From: Pseudomonadota bacterium
GTDB taxonomy: Bacteria > Pseudomonadota > Alphaproteobacteria > Caulobacterales > Caulobacteraceae
Assembly: GCA_023436945.1 (NCBI GenBank)
Contig: JAEZHG010000332.1
Span: forward strand, 1-6,370
DNA: 6,370 nt
Direction of reading: 5' to 3'
Under the pieces are notes generated by a model. It worked only from the letters and a program-made list of their open reading frames with translations, searched no databases and had not been told where the DNA came from. Below are positions 1 to 5,791 of this stretch, one piece after another. Position 1 is the first letter of the stretch. Each line of letters opens with the position of its first letter. The translations under genes were made by a program, and so were the position numbers.

Positions 1-81
1 GCTACGGGCCGAGACGACAGCCACAGCCGAAGCCAGACGACGCATTGCGTCCTTGAGGCCCTGCGACAGGTCCTGGCTCAT
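1..81 (-). CDS. hsaB: Probable flavin reductase of the 3-HSA hydroxylase (HsaB-like), N-terminal 27 residues only
   Basis: An ATG at 81-79 on the minus strand opens a frame that runs uninterrupted off the left edge, giving MSQDLSQGLKDAMRRLASAV followed by AVVSARS. The segment DAMRRLASAVAVVSAR resembles the first helix and strand of small flavin reductases (pattern LRRxASGVxVVTxR). In known clusters this small NAD(P)H:flavin oxidoreductase supplies reduced flavin to the oxygenase HsaA. The gene lies 7 bases after the hsaD stop, in the same direction, and a weak GGGTGA ribosome-binding sequence overlaps that stop. The location, directly after hsaA-hsaD, is what makes HsaB the best guess. Only 27 residues are visible, so the family call rests on a short match plus context; another small protein cannot be excluded. 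Confidence 0.62.
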   Translation of the reverse strand, partial: MSQDLSQGLKDAMRRLASAVAVVSARS

Positions 82-88
82 GGCTGGT

Positions 89-907
89 TCACCCACGAAG
101 AAACTCGATCGAGTAGCGGTTGAACTCCTCGGCGCGTTCGACCTGTACCCAGTGCCCGACCTTGTTGAAGGTCATGAAGCGGGCGTCTTCACAGTCAGCG
201 AGGAAGTAATCGATGCCCGAAAGCGGCATGAACTGGTCGTTGAACCCCCAGTAGCCGAGGATCGGCATTTTGAGCTCGTGCAGGCGGTCACGAAGATTGT
301 GGGTCTTCATGCGGGCCAGCACATCCTTCGGCTGCTGGCTGGCGACGGCAAAACGTTCCTCGACCAGAACGTCGGTGATATGCACCGGATCATAAACGAG
401 ACTTTCAGCAAGGCGGCGCTGATCTGCGAGGCTGAACTCGGGACTGCCAAAGGCGCTGCGCATATTCGCAATGCCGGGCATTGCGAAATAGACGGGTAGT
501 TCCTCGATACATCCCGGTGACATCAGGATCAGGCGATCTACAAAAGCCGGATCATTCAGAGCGATCTGGATCGCCACGCCGCCACCAAGCGAGTTGCCGA
601 CGAGCGTTGCCTTCTCGATACCGTGGGCCTTGAGGGCCTCATAAAGCGTGTCGGTGAACAGGTGCAGCGTGTAGTCGATGCCTTCCGGCTTCGATGACGC
701 GCCATAGCCGATCATGTCAGGCAGGATGACGCGGTATCCCGCATCAACGAAGGCATCGACGTTCTGACGGAAGTTCGACAGGCCGGAAGCACCGGGCCCG
801 CTGCCGTGGATGAACACCACGGCAGGGCCTGAGCCGGCTTCCTGAATGCAGATTTCGTAATCTCCGCTGACCTTGTAAACGGCGCGGCTGATGGCTGCTT
901 TCGTCAT
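89..907 (-). CDS. hsaD: Meta-cleavage product hydrolase HsaD (4,5-9,10-diseco-steroid C-C hydrolase; TesD/BphD type)
   Basis: This is a 272-residue alpha/beta-hydrolase of the C-C bond hydrolase group. It is expected to split 4,9-DSHA, the HsaC ring-cleavage product, into 2-hydroxyhexa-2,4-dienoate and the C/D-ring acid HIP (DOHNAA) in the cytoplasm. Visible motifs are the oxyanion-loop segment HGSGPGASG (34-42), the nucleophile elbow GNSLGGG with Ser106, Asp224 in WGFNDQFMP, and His252 in VGHWVQVER. The 28-residue Asp-His spacing equals that of mycobacterial HsaD as I recall it (Asp241/His269). The region around 135-205 corresponds to the helical lid over the active site. Length is slightly below the 280-290 usual in the family. 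The ATG at 907 follows a GAGG sequence by 6 bases, and the gene starts 8 bases after hsaA, so the two are co-transcribed. Substrate specificity is inferred from the neighbours; the fold and catalytic triad are read directly. Confidence 0.93.
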   Translation of the reverse strand: MTKAAISRAVYKVSGDYEICIQEAGSGPAVVFIHGSGPGASGLSNFRQNVDAFVDAGYRVILPDMIGYGASSKPEGIDYTLHLFTDTLYEALKAHGIEKATLVGNSLGGGVAIQIALNDPAFVDRLILMSPGCIEELPVYFAMPGIANMRSAFGSPEFSLADQRRLAESLVYDPVHITDVLVEERFAVASQQPKDVLARMKTHNLRDRLHELKMPILGYWGFNDQFMPLSGIDYFLADCEDARFMTFNKVGHWVQVERAEEFNRYSIEFLRG

Positions 908-915
908 GGTCGACC

Positions 916-2142
916 TCAGAGGAACATGAACGACGGCGGCTGACCGGCACGGGTGCCGATGACGTCAGCAGCCATGTTGCCAGGATCGTTCGCGACGTGA
1001 GCGCGCGCCGCATTCAGGTCCAGCCACGGCTGGATCAACGGGCTGTGCATGTAGATGGCGCGGCCACCCAACAGCGGCAATAGCGTATCGACGATGTCGA
1101 CACAGCGACGCGCCACCGACGCGGACTGGTAACGGAAGCGCGCACGCTCTTCCATCGTCGCTTCCTCACCGGCAACCGAACGGCCGTAGAGGATGTCCAT
1201 GTTGCGGCGCAGGACCGCTTCCATCTCGTCTACTTCGGCACGACCGCGAGCAATGGCGCTCTGAAGCACCGGGTCGGCCTTCGAGGCCTTGCCGGTATTG
1301 GTCGAAACGCGGCTTTCCATGATGGCCGTCGCGGCATCCAGAGCTGCAGTGGTTGCGCCAAGGCACGACGTGGAAACGAGACGAAGGAAAACCTGAGCCC
1401 AAGGCAGTCGGTAAAGCGGGCCGTCATTCTCGGCCTGGCCCGGATTCTTGCAGAGGAAACCGTCGACCGACTTGTGAGTGCGGTGTTCGGGGACGAAGGC
1501 GTCCTCGACAACGATATCCTGGCTGCCCGTGCCCTGCAGACCGAAGGTGTACCACGCATCTTCGATGCGATAGTCGCTGCGCGGGACGAGGAAGGTACGC
1601 ATATCCGGCGCATCGCCCGGATTGGCCGGCGGGATCATCGCGCCGAGCAACACCCAGTTGCAGTGCTCCGACCCCGACGAGAAGCCCCAGTGGCCCGAGA
1701 GCTTGTAGCCGCCCTCGACGCGCTCGACCTTGCCGACCGGCTGGTAGGACGAGGACACCAGAACGGTATTGTCTTCGCCCCAGACATCTTCCTGCGCCTG
1801 ATGCGGGAACAGGGCCAGCTCGTACGGGTGGCCGCCGACAACGCCGAAGACCCAGCCCGTCGACATGCAGCCCTGAGCCAGAAGCTTTTGGACTTCAAAG
1901 AAGACGTTCGGCTCCATTTCGTAGCCGCCCCAGCGCTTGGGCTGGAGAATCTTGAAGAAACCGGCGGCTTCGATCTCGCGAATCGTCTCGGTCGGGACGC
2001 GGCGTTCGGCGGTGCATTGCGCAGCGCGAGCCCTGATGGCCGGGATCATTGCGCGGGCGCGCTCGATCAACTCTGCCGCCGACGGAATCCCCGCCAGATC
2101 ATGATTTTTGCTCGCTGCCAATGGTGCAGAGTTATCAACCAT
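916..2142 (-). CDS. hsaA: 3-HSA 4-hydroxylase oxygenase subunit HsaA (acyl-CoA-dehydrogenase-fold flavin monooxygenase; TesA2 type)
   Basis: This is a 408-residue group D flavin-dependent monooxygenase. With a flavin reductase it hydroxylates 3-HSA (3-hydroxy-9,10-secoandrosta-1,3,5(10)-triene-9,17-dione) to the catechol 3,4-DHSA. It matches HsaA along its length: GFFKILQPKRWGG (61-73), STGWV (94-98), the central beta-domain segment SGHWGFSSGSEHCNW (149-163), GLQGTGSQDIVVEDAFVP (201-218), and the C-terminal RAHVANDPGN (380-389). Mycobacterial HsaA is about 394 residues. I chose the ATG at 2142 because AGAAGGA (2159-2153, minus strand) lies 10 bases before it. An in-frame ATG at 2163 has no ribosome binding site, and a TTG at 2217 lies inside the palindromic operator candidate. 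The gene heads a leftward operon with hsaD and the probable hsaB, and is divergent from hsaC. Generic acyl-CoA dehydrogenase function is unlikely given these motifs and neighbours. Confidence 0.93.
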   Translation of the reverse strand: MVDNSAPLAASKNHDLAGIPSAAELIERARAMIPAIRARAAQCTAERRVPTETIREIEAAGFFKILQPKRWGGYEMEPNVFFEVQKLLAQGCMSTGWVFGVVGGHPYELALFPHQAQEDVWGEDNTVLVSSSYQPVGKVERVEGGYKLSGHWGFSSGSEHCNWVLLGAMIPPANPGDAPDMRTFLVPRSDYRIEDAWYTFGLQGTGSQDIVVEDAFVPEHRTHKSVDGFLCKNPGQAENDGPLYRLPWAQVFLRLVSTSCLGATTAALDAATAIMESRVSTNTGKASKADPVLQSAIARGRAEVDEMEAVLRRNMDILYGRSVAGEEATMEERARFRYQSASVARRCVDIVDTLLPLLGGRAIYMHSPLIQPWLDLNAARAHVANDPGNMAADVIGTRAGQPPSFMFL

Positions 2143-2152
2143 CAGACTTGCA

Positions 2153-2159
2153 TCCTTCT
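2153..2159 (-). promoter_or_regulatory. Ribosome binding site deciding the hsaA start
   Basis: On the minus strand AGAAGGA precedes the ATG at 2142 by 10 bases. The spacing is slightly long, but no comparable sequence precedes the alternative in-frame ATG at 2163 or the TTG at 2217. It lies inside the extra codons that the longer reading would include, so it argues for the shorter 408-residue protein. Confidence 0.6.
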
Positions 2160-2185
2160 GCATAAAAGCTGATAGAACTTTCGTA

Positions 2186-2217
2186 TTGCGTAAAAAGCGA
2201 TATTGTTTAATACGCAA
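2186..2217. promoter_or_regulatory. 32-bp imperfect palindrome, candidate operator for both divergent operons
   Basis: The left half (2186-2201) and the reverse complement of the right half (2217-2202) agree at 12 of 16 positions. The outer arms TTGCGTA (2186-2192) and TACGCAA (2211-2217) match perfectly, and the centre falls between 2201 and 2202. Its length is about three helical turns, and each arm supplies the potential -35 box of one of the two divergent promoters, so a bound dimer or pair of dimers could control both directions. It does not look like the KstR or KstR2 operators known from actinobacteria, so the cognate regulator is unknown to me. A transcription terminator is unlikely because the 18-base interior is long, the stem is short, and the element sits between diverging genes. 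Confidence 0.55.
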
Positions 2218-2263
2218 ATCGTCAAGCGAACGTTCGGTAGAAAATCACACCGGACTTACCAAT

Positions 2264-2269
2264 GGGAGG
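2264..2269 (+). promoter_or_regulatory. Ribosome binding site of hsaC
   Basis: GGGAGG lies 8 bases before the ATG at 2278, an ideal placement. It fixes the hsaC start and rules out the longer frame beginning with a TTG at 2203, which falls inside the palindrome and has no ribosome binding site. Confidence 0.85.
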
Positions 2270-2277
2270 TTCGACGT

Positions 2278-3198
2278 ATGGCCGTAAGCTCTTTGGGATA
2301 TATCGTTGTCGAGGCGACTGACCTCGACCGCTGGCGGAGCTTCGCCGTCGACTTCTTGGGCATGATGGAGGCTCCCTCCCCCAATCCCGATGTCGCGCTT
2401 TTCCGTATTGATGACCGCCCCTATCGCTTCTGGATCCAGAAGGGCGAGCAGGACCGTTTCGTTGCGCCGGGCTGGGAGTTCGCCGACAAGGAAAGCTTCG
2501 ATGCAGCTGTCGAGGCCCTGAAAGCCGCCGGTCGTCCGGTAGAGCACGTCGATGTGCTAGAAGCCCGTGCGCGCCAGACCTACGAAATCGTGCGCTCGAG
2601 CGACCCGGACGGTCACGCCTTCGAACTTTATCACGGTCGTTTCGTAGACTATGCCCCGTTCAGCTCGAAAGCTGGCACCAGCGGCTTCGTCACCGGCGAC
2701 AACGGCGACATGGGTATGGGCCACGTCGTCCTGACCGCCCCGACCTTCAAGACGGTGCACGAATTCTACAAGACCGTGCTCGGCTTCAAGGACACCGATT
2801 TGGGCCGCTTCTATCTGCAAGGCGGTGGCCGTGACGATCCGGGCGTCGGCTTTGCCTTCCTGCACGCCAAGAATGGGCGCCACCACTCGCTGGCGCTCGG
2901 CGAAATGCCGGAAAGCCCGAACGGTGCCGTACACATCATGCTCGAAGTCAAGGAACTGGCGGACGTGGGCCGCGCCTATGACCGCGCGCTAAAGAGCAAG
3001 GGTGCGATCCCGATCTCGGCGACGCTGGGCCAGCACGTCAACGACAAGATGATTTCCTTCTACGTCCAGACCCCGGGCGGATTCGATCTCGAATACGGCT
3101 GGAACGGTCTGGTCATCGACCCCCAAACCTGGGTGCCGACGACAAGCATGTCGGTCAGCGCTTGGGGACACAAATGGGCCTGGGAGGCCGAGGATTAA
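2278..3198 (+). CDS. hsaC: 3,4-DHSA extradiol dioxygenase HsaC (type I, BphC/TesB family)
   Basis: This 306-residue two-domain vicinal-oxygen-chelate extradiol dioxygenase is expected to use Fe(II) and O2 to cleave the catechol ring of 3,4-DHSA, giving 4,9-DSHA, the substrate of HsaD. The N-terminal domain begins SLGYIVVEATDLDRW and ends near DGHAFELYHG (111-120); the C-terminal domain carries the active site. By alignment with BphC of strain LB400 (His146, His210, Glu260), the iron ligands are His149 (GMGHVVL), His219 (AVHIMLEV) and Glu272 (FDLEYGW). Second-sphere residues are also present: His203 (RHHSLAL), His253 (LGQHVND) and Tyr262 (SFYVQTPGGF). The spacings 253-262-272 equal BphC's 241-250-260. 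The ATG is fixed by GGGAGG 8 bases upstream. The gene is first in a rightward operon and ends 3 bases before ipdA. Cleavage of another bicyclic catechol is possible, but the hsaA, hsaD and ipd neighbours favour the steroid substrate. Confidence 0.94.
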   Translation: MAVSSLGYIVVEATDLDRWRSFAVDFLGMMEAPSPNPDVALFRIDDRPYRFWIQKGEQDRFVAPGWEFADKESFDAAVEALKAAGRPVEHVDVLEARARQTYEIVRSSDPDGHAFELYHGRFVDYAPFSSKAGTSGFVTGDNGDMGMGHVVLTAPTFKTVHEFYKTVLGFKDTDLGRFYLQGGGRDDPGVGFAFLHAKNGRHHSLALGEMPESPNGAVHIMLEVKELADVGRAYDRALKSKGAIPISATLGQHVNDKMISFYVQTPGGFDLEYGWNGLVIDPQTWVPTTSMSVSAWGHKWAWEAED

Positions 3199-3201
3199 GT
3201 T

Positions 3202-4083
3202 ATGGCTGACAAGCGTATGACCCTCGACGAGATCGTCGATCAACTCGAAGACGGCATGAGCATCGGCATCGGTGGCTGGGCCACCCGTCGCAAGCCGATG
3301 GCTCTGGTTCGCGCCATCGCCCGCAGCAAGGTCAAGGACCTCACGGTCGTGGCCTATGGCGGTCCGGACATTGGCCTGCTTGCAGCCAACAATAAGATCA
3401 AGAAGCTGATCTTCTCCTTCGTCAGCATGGACCAGATTCCCCTGGAGCCTCACTTCCGCGCCGCCCGCCAACGCGGCGACTTCGAAGTGCTGGAACTGGA
3501 CGAAGGCATGTACCAGCTGGGCCTGCAGGCCGCTGCCATGCGTGTTCCCTTCCTGCCGACCCGTATCGGTCTGGGCACCGATCTGGTGAAACAGCCGGAA
3601 CTGTCGAAAACCGTCGTCAGCCCGTTTGATGACGGCCAGACGTTAGTGGCTATGCCGGCCATCCATCTGGATGTGGCACTGGTTCACGCCCACCGTTCGG
3701 ACGAGCGCGGAAACCTGCTGACCCTGTCGCCGGATCCGCTGTTCGACGAACTGCTGGCCCGCGCTGCCAAGAAGACCTTTGTCACTGTCGAGAAGATCGT
3801 GACTACGGCCGAACTGAATATGCGTGCTAACGCCCGCTTCAACATCTTCGAACGCGCCCTCGTTAGCGGCGTGACCGAAGTGCCGTTCGGTGCTCACCCG
3901 ACCAGCGCGGACCCCGACTACCACATCGATATGGGGCACCTGAAAACCTACGTGGAATCCGCCACCTCGCCCGAGGCTCTGGCCGATTACCGCGCCAAAT
4001 TCATCGACGTCCCGCACGAAGACTACGTGGCGGCTGTTGGTGGCACTGAAGCCATCAACGCCCTGCGCAAGCCGGCATACTAA
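3202..4083 (+). CDS. ipdA: COCHEA-CoA hydrolase alpha subunit IpdA (class I CoA-transferase fold)
   Basis: This 293-residue protein matches the length and motifs of mycobacterial IpdA (about 292 residues). IpdAB is a heteromer with the CoA-transferase fold that hydrolyses the last steroid ring in COCHEA-CoA by a retro-Claisen-like reaction, giving a beta-keto thioester for a thiolase. Visible features are the opening DKRMTLDEIVDQLEDGM, the glycine loop GIGGWATRRKPMALVRA (22-38), YGGPDIGLL (52-60), and DEGMYQLGLQAAAMRVPFLP (100-119). Glu101 in DEGM is my candidate for the essential alpha-subunit base reported as Glu105 in the characterised enzyme. The ATG follows a GAGGA (3190-3194) by 7 bases; that site overlaps the end of hsaC, only 3 bases upstream, which suggests coupled translation. 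It is followed by ipdB. A plain acyl-CoA:acetate CoA-transferase subunit is the alternative, disfavoured by the IpdA-type motifs and the neighbours. Confidence 0.93.
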   Translation: MADKRMTLDEIVDQLEDGMSIGIGGWATRRKPMALVRAIARSKVKDLTVVAYGGPDIGLLAANNKIKKLIFSFVSMDQIPLEPHFRAARQRGDFEVLELDEGMYQLGLQAAAMRVPFLPTRIGLGTDLVKQPELSKTVVSPFDDGQTLVAMPAIHLDVALVHAHRSDERGNLLTLSPDPLFDELLARAAKKTFVTVEKIVTTAELNMRANARFNIFERALVSGVTEVPFGAHPTSADPDYHIDMGHLKTYVESATSPEALADYRAKFIDVPHEDYVAAVGGTEAINALRKPAY

Positions 4084-4097
4084 GAGGGAACCAGATT

Positions 4098-4874
4098 ATG
4101 AGCTATTCTCTGGCTGAACTGATGATTGCCGCCGCAGCGCAAGTCTGGAAGGACGACGGCGAAATCATGGGTACCGGCATCGGTCCCCTGCCCCGTATTG
4201 CAGCTGGCGTCGCCAAGACCCTGTACAATCCGGACCTGATGACCACGGACGGCGAGTGCTACTACACGACCGAGCCGCTTGGCCCATCGCTGACCAGCGC
4301 CGACTTCGAAATTGAAGGCTGGATCCCGTATCACCGCGTCTTCACCAGCCTGTGGGGCGGCAAGCGTCACGCCATGGTCGGGCCGGTGCAGATGGACCGC
4401 TTTGGTCAGACTAACATCAGCGTCATCGGCGACCACCAGAAGCCGAAGTCGGCCATGCTGGGCGCACGCGGCTTCCCGGGTAACACCCTGAGCCACGTCA
4501 ACTCGTTCATGTTCACGAACCACAACACCCGTGCGTTCGTGAAGGGCGAAGTCGATTACGTTTGCTCGCCGGGCTTCAACCCTGAACGCTTCGGCGGCCA
4601 GATGCCGGAATGGCTGGTTCTGGGCCGTATCATCACCAACCTGTGCGTGATGGACTTCGGTGGCGAAAACCACGCCATCCGCGTGATCTCCCTGCACCCG
4701 GGCGTGACCTTCGAAGAAGTTCAGGAAAACACAGGCTTTGAACTGGCCCGCCTGGACGATCTGCCCGTCACTCCGGCACCGACCGAAGCCGAGCTGGCCG
4801 CCATGGCCAAGATCGATCCGAAGAACGTGCGTTCCAAGATCCTCAAGGACAACCCTCCGGGCATCAGAGGCTAA
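4098..4874 (+). CDS. ipdB: COCHEA-CoA hydrolase beta subunit IpdB (class I CoA-transferase fold)
   Basis: This 258-residue protein is the partner of IpdA in opening the last steroid ring. Conserved stretches of the IpdB type are visible: KDDGEIMGTGIGPLPRIA (18-35), EIEGWIPYHRVF (71-82), MDRFGQTNIS (99-108), GARGFPGNTLSH (122-133) and DFGGENHAIRVISLHPGVT (186-204). True class I CoA-transferases carry a catalytic glutamate in a SENG motif of the beta subunit. Here the matching stretch reads TDGE (50-53), so the glutamate position is occupied by Asp51. This agrees with the published finding that IpdAB lacks this residue and acts as a hydrolase rather than a transferase. The ATG follows an AGAGGG (4083-4088) by 9 bases, 14 bases after ipdA. 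The C-terminal tail from about 222 is proline- and charge-rich and less typical. Confidence 0.93.
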   Translation: MSYSLAELMIAAAAQVWKDDGEIMGTGIGPLPRIAAGVAKTLYNPDLMTTDGECYYTTEPLGPSLTSADFEIEGWIPYHRVFTSLWGGKRHAMVGPVQMDRFGQTNISVIGDHQKPKSAMLGARGFPGNTLSHVNSFMFTNHNTRAFVKGEVDYVCSPGFNPERFGGQMPEWLVLGRIITNLCVMDFGGENHAIRVISLHPGVTFEEVQENTGFELARLDDLPVTPAPTEAELAAMAKIDPKNVRSKILKDNPPGIRG

Positions 4875-4879
4875 CCGTC

Positions 4880-5788
4880 ATGGACCTGCATAGCTTTGCC
4901 GAGCCGCGTAAAGCGGACATCACGTATGAAACCGACAGCCCCGTCCTCTACGAGCTCAAGGGTCACGTCGCGGTCATCACCATGAACCGTCCGGGCTTTA
5001 ACAACGCCCAGAACAGTCAGATGACCTATGCGCTGGACGCCGCCTTCCGTCAGGCCGTGGACGACGACAACGTTCGTGCCATCGTCCTTGCCGGCGCGGG
5101 CAAGCATTTCTCTGCAGGTCACGACATCGGCACGCCGGGCCGTGACGTCACCAAGAGCTGGGACCGCCAGCTCCTGGTGGCCGATCATACCAACAAGCCC
5201 GCGGCCGAGTTCCTCTATACCCGCGAACACGAGGTCTACATCGGCATGTGCCGCCGCTGGCGCGACATTGCCAAGCCGACCATCGCCGCCGTGCAAGGTG
5301 CCTGCGTTGCAGGTGGCCTGATGCTGGCATGGGTGTGCGATTTCATCGTCGCCACCGATGATGCCTTCTTCCAGGACCCTGTGAACCGCATGGGCATTCC
5401 GGGGGTCGAATACTTCGCCCACGGCTTTGAACTGCCCCCGCGCGTCGCCAAGGAGTTCATCATGCTGGGCGAGCGCATGAGCGCCGAACGTGCGTGGAAC
5501 TTCGGCATGGTCAACCGCCTGTCCACCCGCGAAAAGCTGATGGACGACGTGATGGCTATGGCCAACGAGATCGCCAACCGCCCGCGTCTGGGCAACTGGC
5601 TGACCAAACAGGCCCTGAACCACGTCGAAGACCTGCGCGGCAAGCGCACGGCCACCGACGCCCACTTCCACATGCACCACTTTGCCCATGCCCAGTCCGA
5701 TCTGGTGATGGGCAACAATCTCGGCGGGATGGATGCCAAATCCATGGCCGCCGCCAACAAGGCCGCTGCGGCCAAGTCCGGAGAGTAA
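4880..5788 (+). CDS. Enoyl-CoA hydratase/crotonase family protein in the EchA20 position, candidate steroid D-ring hydrolase
   Basis: This 302-residue crotonase-fold protein has its two oxyanion-hole regions at KHFSAGHDIG (75-84) and GACVAGGLMLAWVCD (140-154). Both glutamates used by classical enoyl-CoA hydratases (Glu144 and Glu164 of the rat enzyme) are replaced: Met148 in AGGLMLAWVCD and Pro167 in FFQDPVNRMGIPG. Water addition by the usual mechanism is therefore unlikely. In actinobacteria the crotonase EchA20 stands beside ipdAB and ipdC and hydrolyses ring D of HIEC-CoA; the same location suggests that role here. It is longer than EchA20 (about 247 residues), with roughly 15 extra residues between the two oxyanion segments and a C-terminal extension containing five histidines in 262-270. 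The AGHD and MGIPGVEYFAH signatures belong to a separate crotonase branch, so I give no gene symbol. The ATG lies 9 bases after AGAGG (4866-4870) and 5 bases after ipdB. Confidence 0.85.
   Translation: MDLHSFAEPRKADITYETDSPVLYELKGHVAVITMNRPGFNNAQNSQMTYALDAAFRQAVDDDNVRAIVLAGAGKHFSAGHDIGTPGRDVTKSWDRQLLVADHTNKPAAEFLYTREHEVYIGMCRRWRDIAKPTIAAVQGACVAGGLMLAWVCDFIVATDDAFFQDPVNRMGIPGVEYFAHGFELPPRVAKEFIMLGERMSAERAWNFGMVNRLSTREKLMDDVMAMANEIANRPRLGNWLTKQALNHVEDLRGKRTATDAHFHMHHFAHAQSDLVMGNNLGGMDAKSMAAANKAAAAKSGE
5780..5785 (+). promoter_or_regulatory. Ribosome binding site supporting the TTG start of ipdC
   Basis: GGAGAG at the end of the crotonase gene lies 6 bases before the TTG at 5792. No ATG occurs in the ipdC frame until codon 25, which is inside the conserved flavin-binding core. 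A second purine run, GAGGGGGA at 5797-5804, could in principle serve a CTG at 5819 but the spacing of 14 bases is poor. Confidence 0.55.
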
Positions 5789-5791
5789 GCG

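Larger units (their letters stand above)
2143..2277. promoter_or_regulatory. Divergent hsaA-hsaC intergenic regulatory region
   Basis: These 135 bases separate the start codons of the leftward hsaABD genes and the rightward hsaC-ipd operon, and must hold the promoters for both unless transcription enters from outside. The part from about 2160 to 2220 is clearly more AT-rich than the coding DNA on either side, as expected for promoter DNA. It contains the 32-bp palindrome described separately. On the plus strand TTGCGT (2186-2191) and TAATAC (2208-2213) are spaced by 16 bases and could act as -35/-10 boxes for hsaC. On the minus strand TTGCGT (2217-2212) and TTTTAC (2195-2190) have the same spacing and could serve hsaA. 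Both box pairs are weak matches to the sigma-70 consensus, so the exact promoters are tentative, while the regulatory role of the region is well supported by the gene layout. Confidence 0.7.

Noticed and set aside
53..499. A 148-codon open frame on the plus strand
   Set aside because: It is antisense to hsaD and to the start of the probable hsaB, and has no motif of its own.
1474..2172. A 232-codon open frame on the plus strand
   Set aside because: It is antisense to hsaA, whose motifs cover the same region; the translation has no recognisable family features.
2186..2217. The palindrome as a transcription terminator
   Set aside because: It sits between two diverging gene starts, its perfect stem is only 7 bp with an 18-base interior, and no clear T-run follows a GC-rich stem.
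2203..2277. An extra 25 N-terminal codons for hsaC from a TTG at 2203
   Set aside because: The TTG falls inside the palindrome and has no ribosome binding site. The ATG at 2278 has GGGAGG at ideal spacing and gives the N-terminus normal for the family.
4871..5689. A 272-codon open frame on the minus strand
   Set aside because: It is antisense to the crotonase gene, in the frame that mirrors its codon bias; the translation is rich in His, Val, Gly and Ala without motifs.
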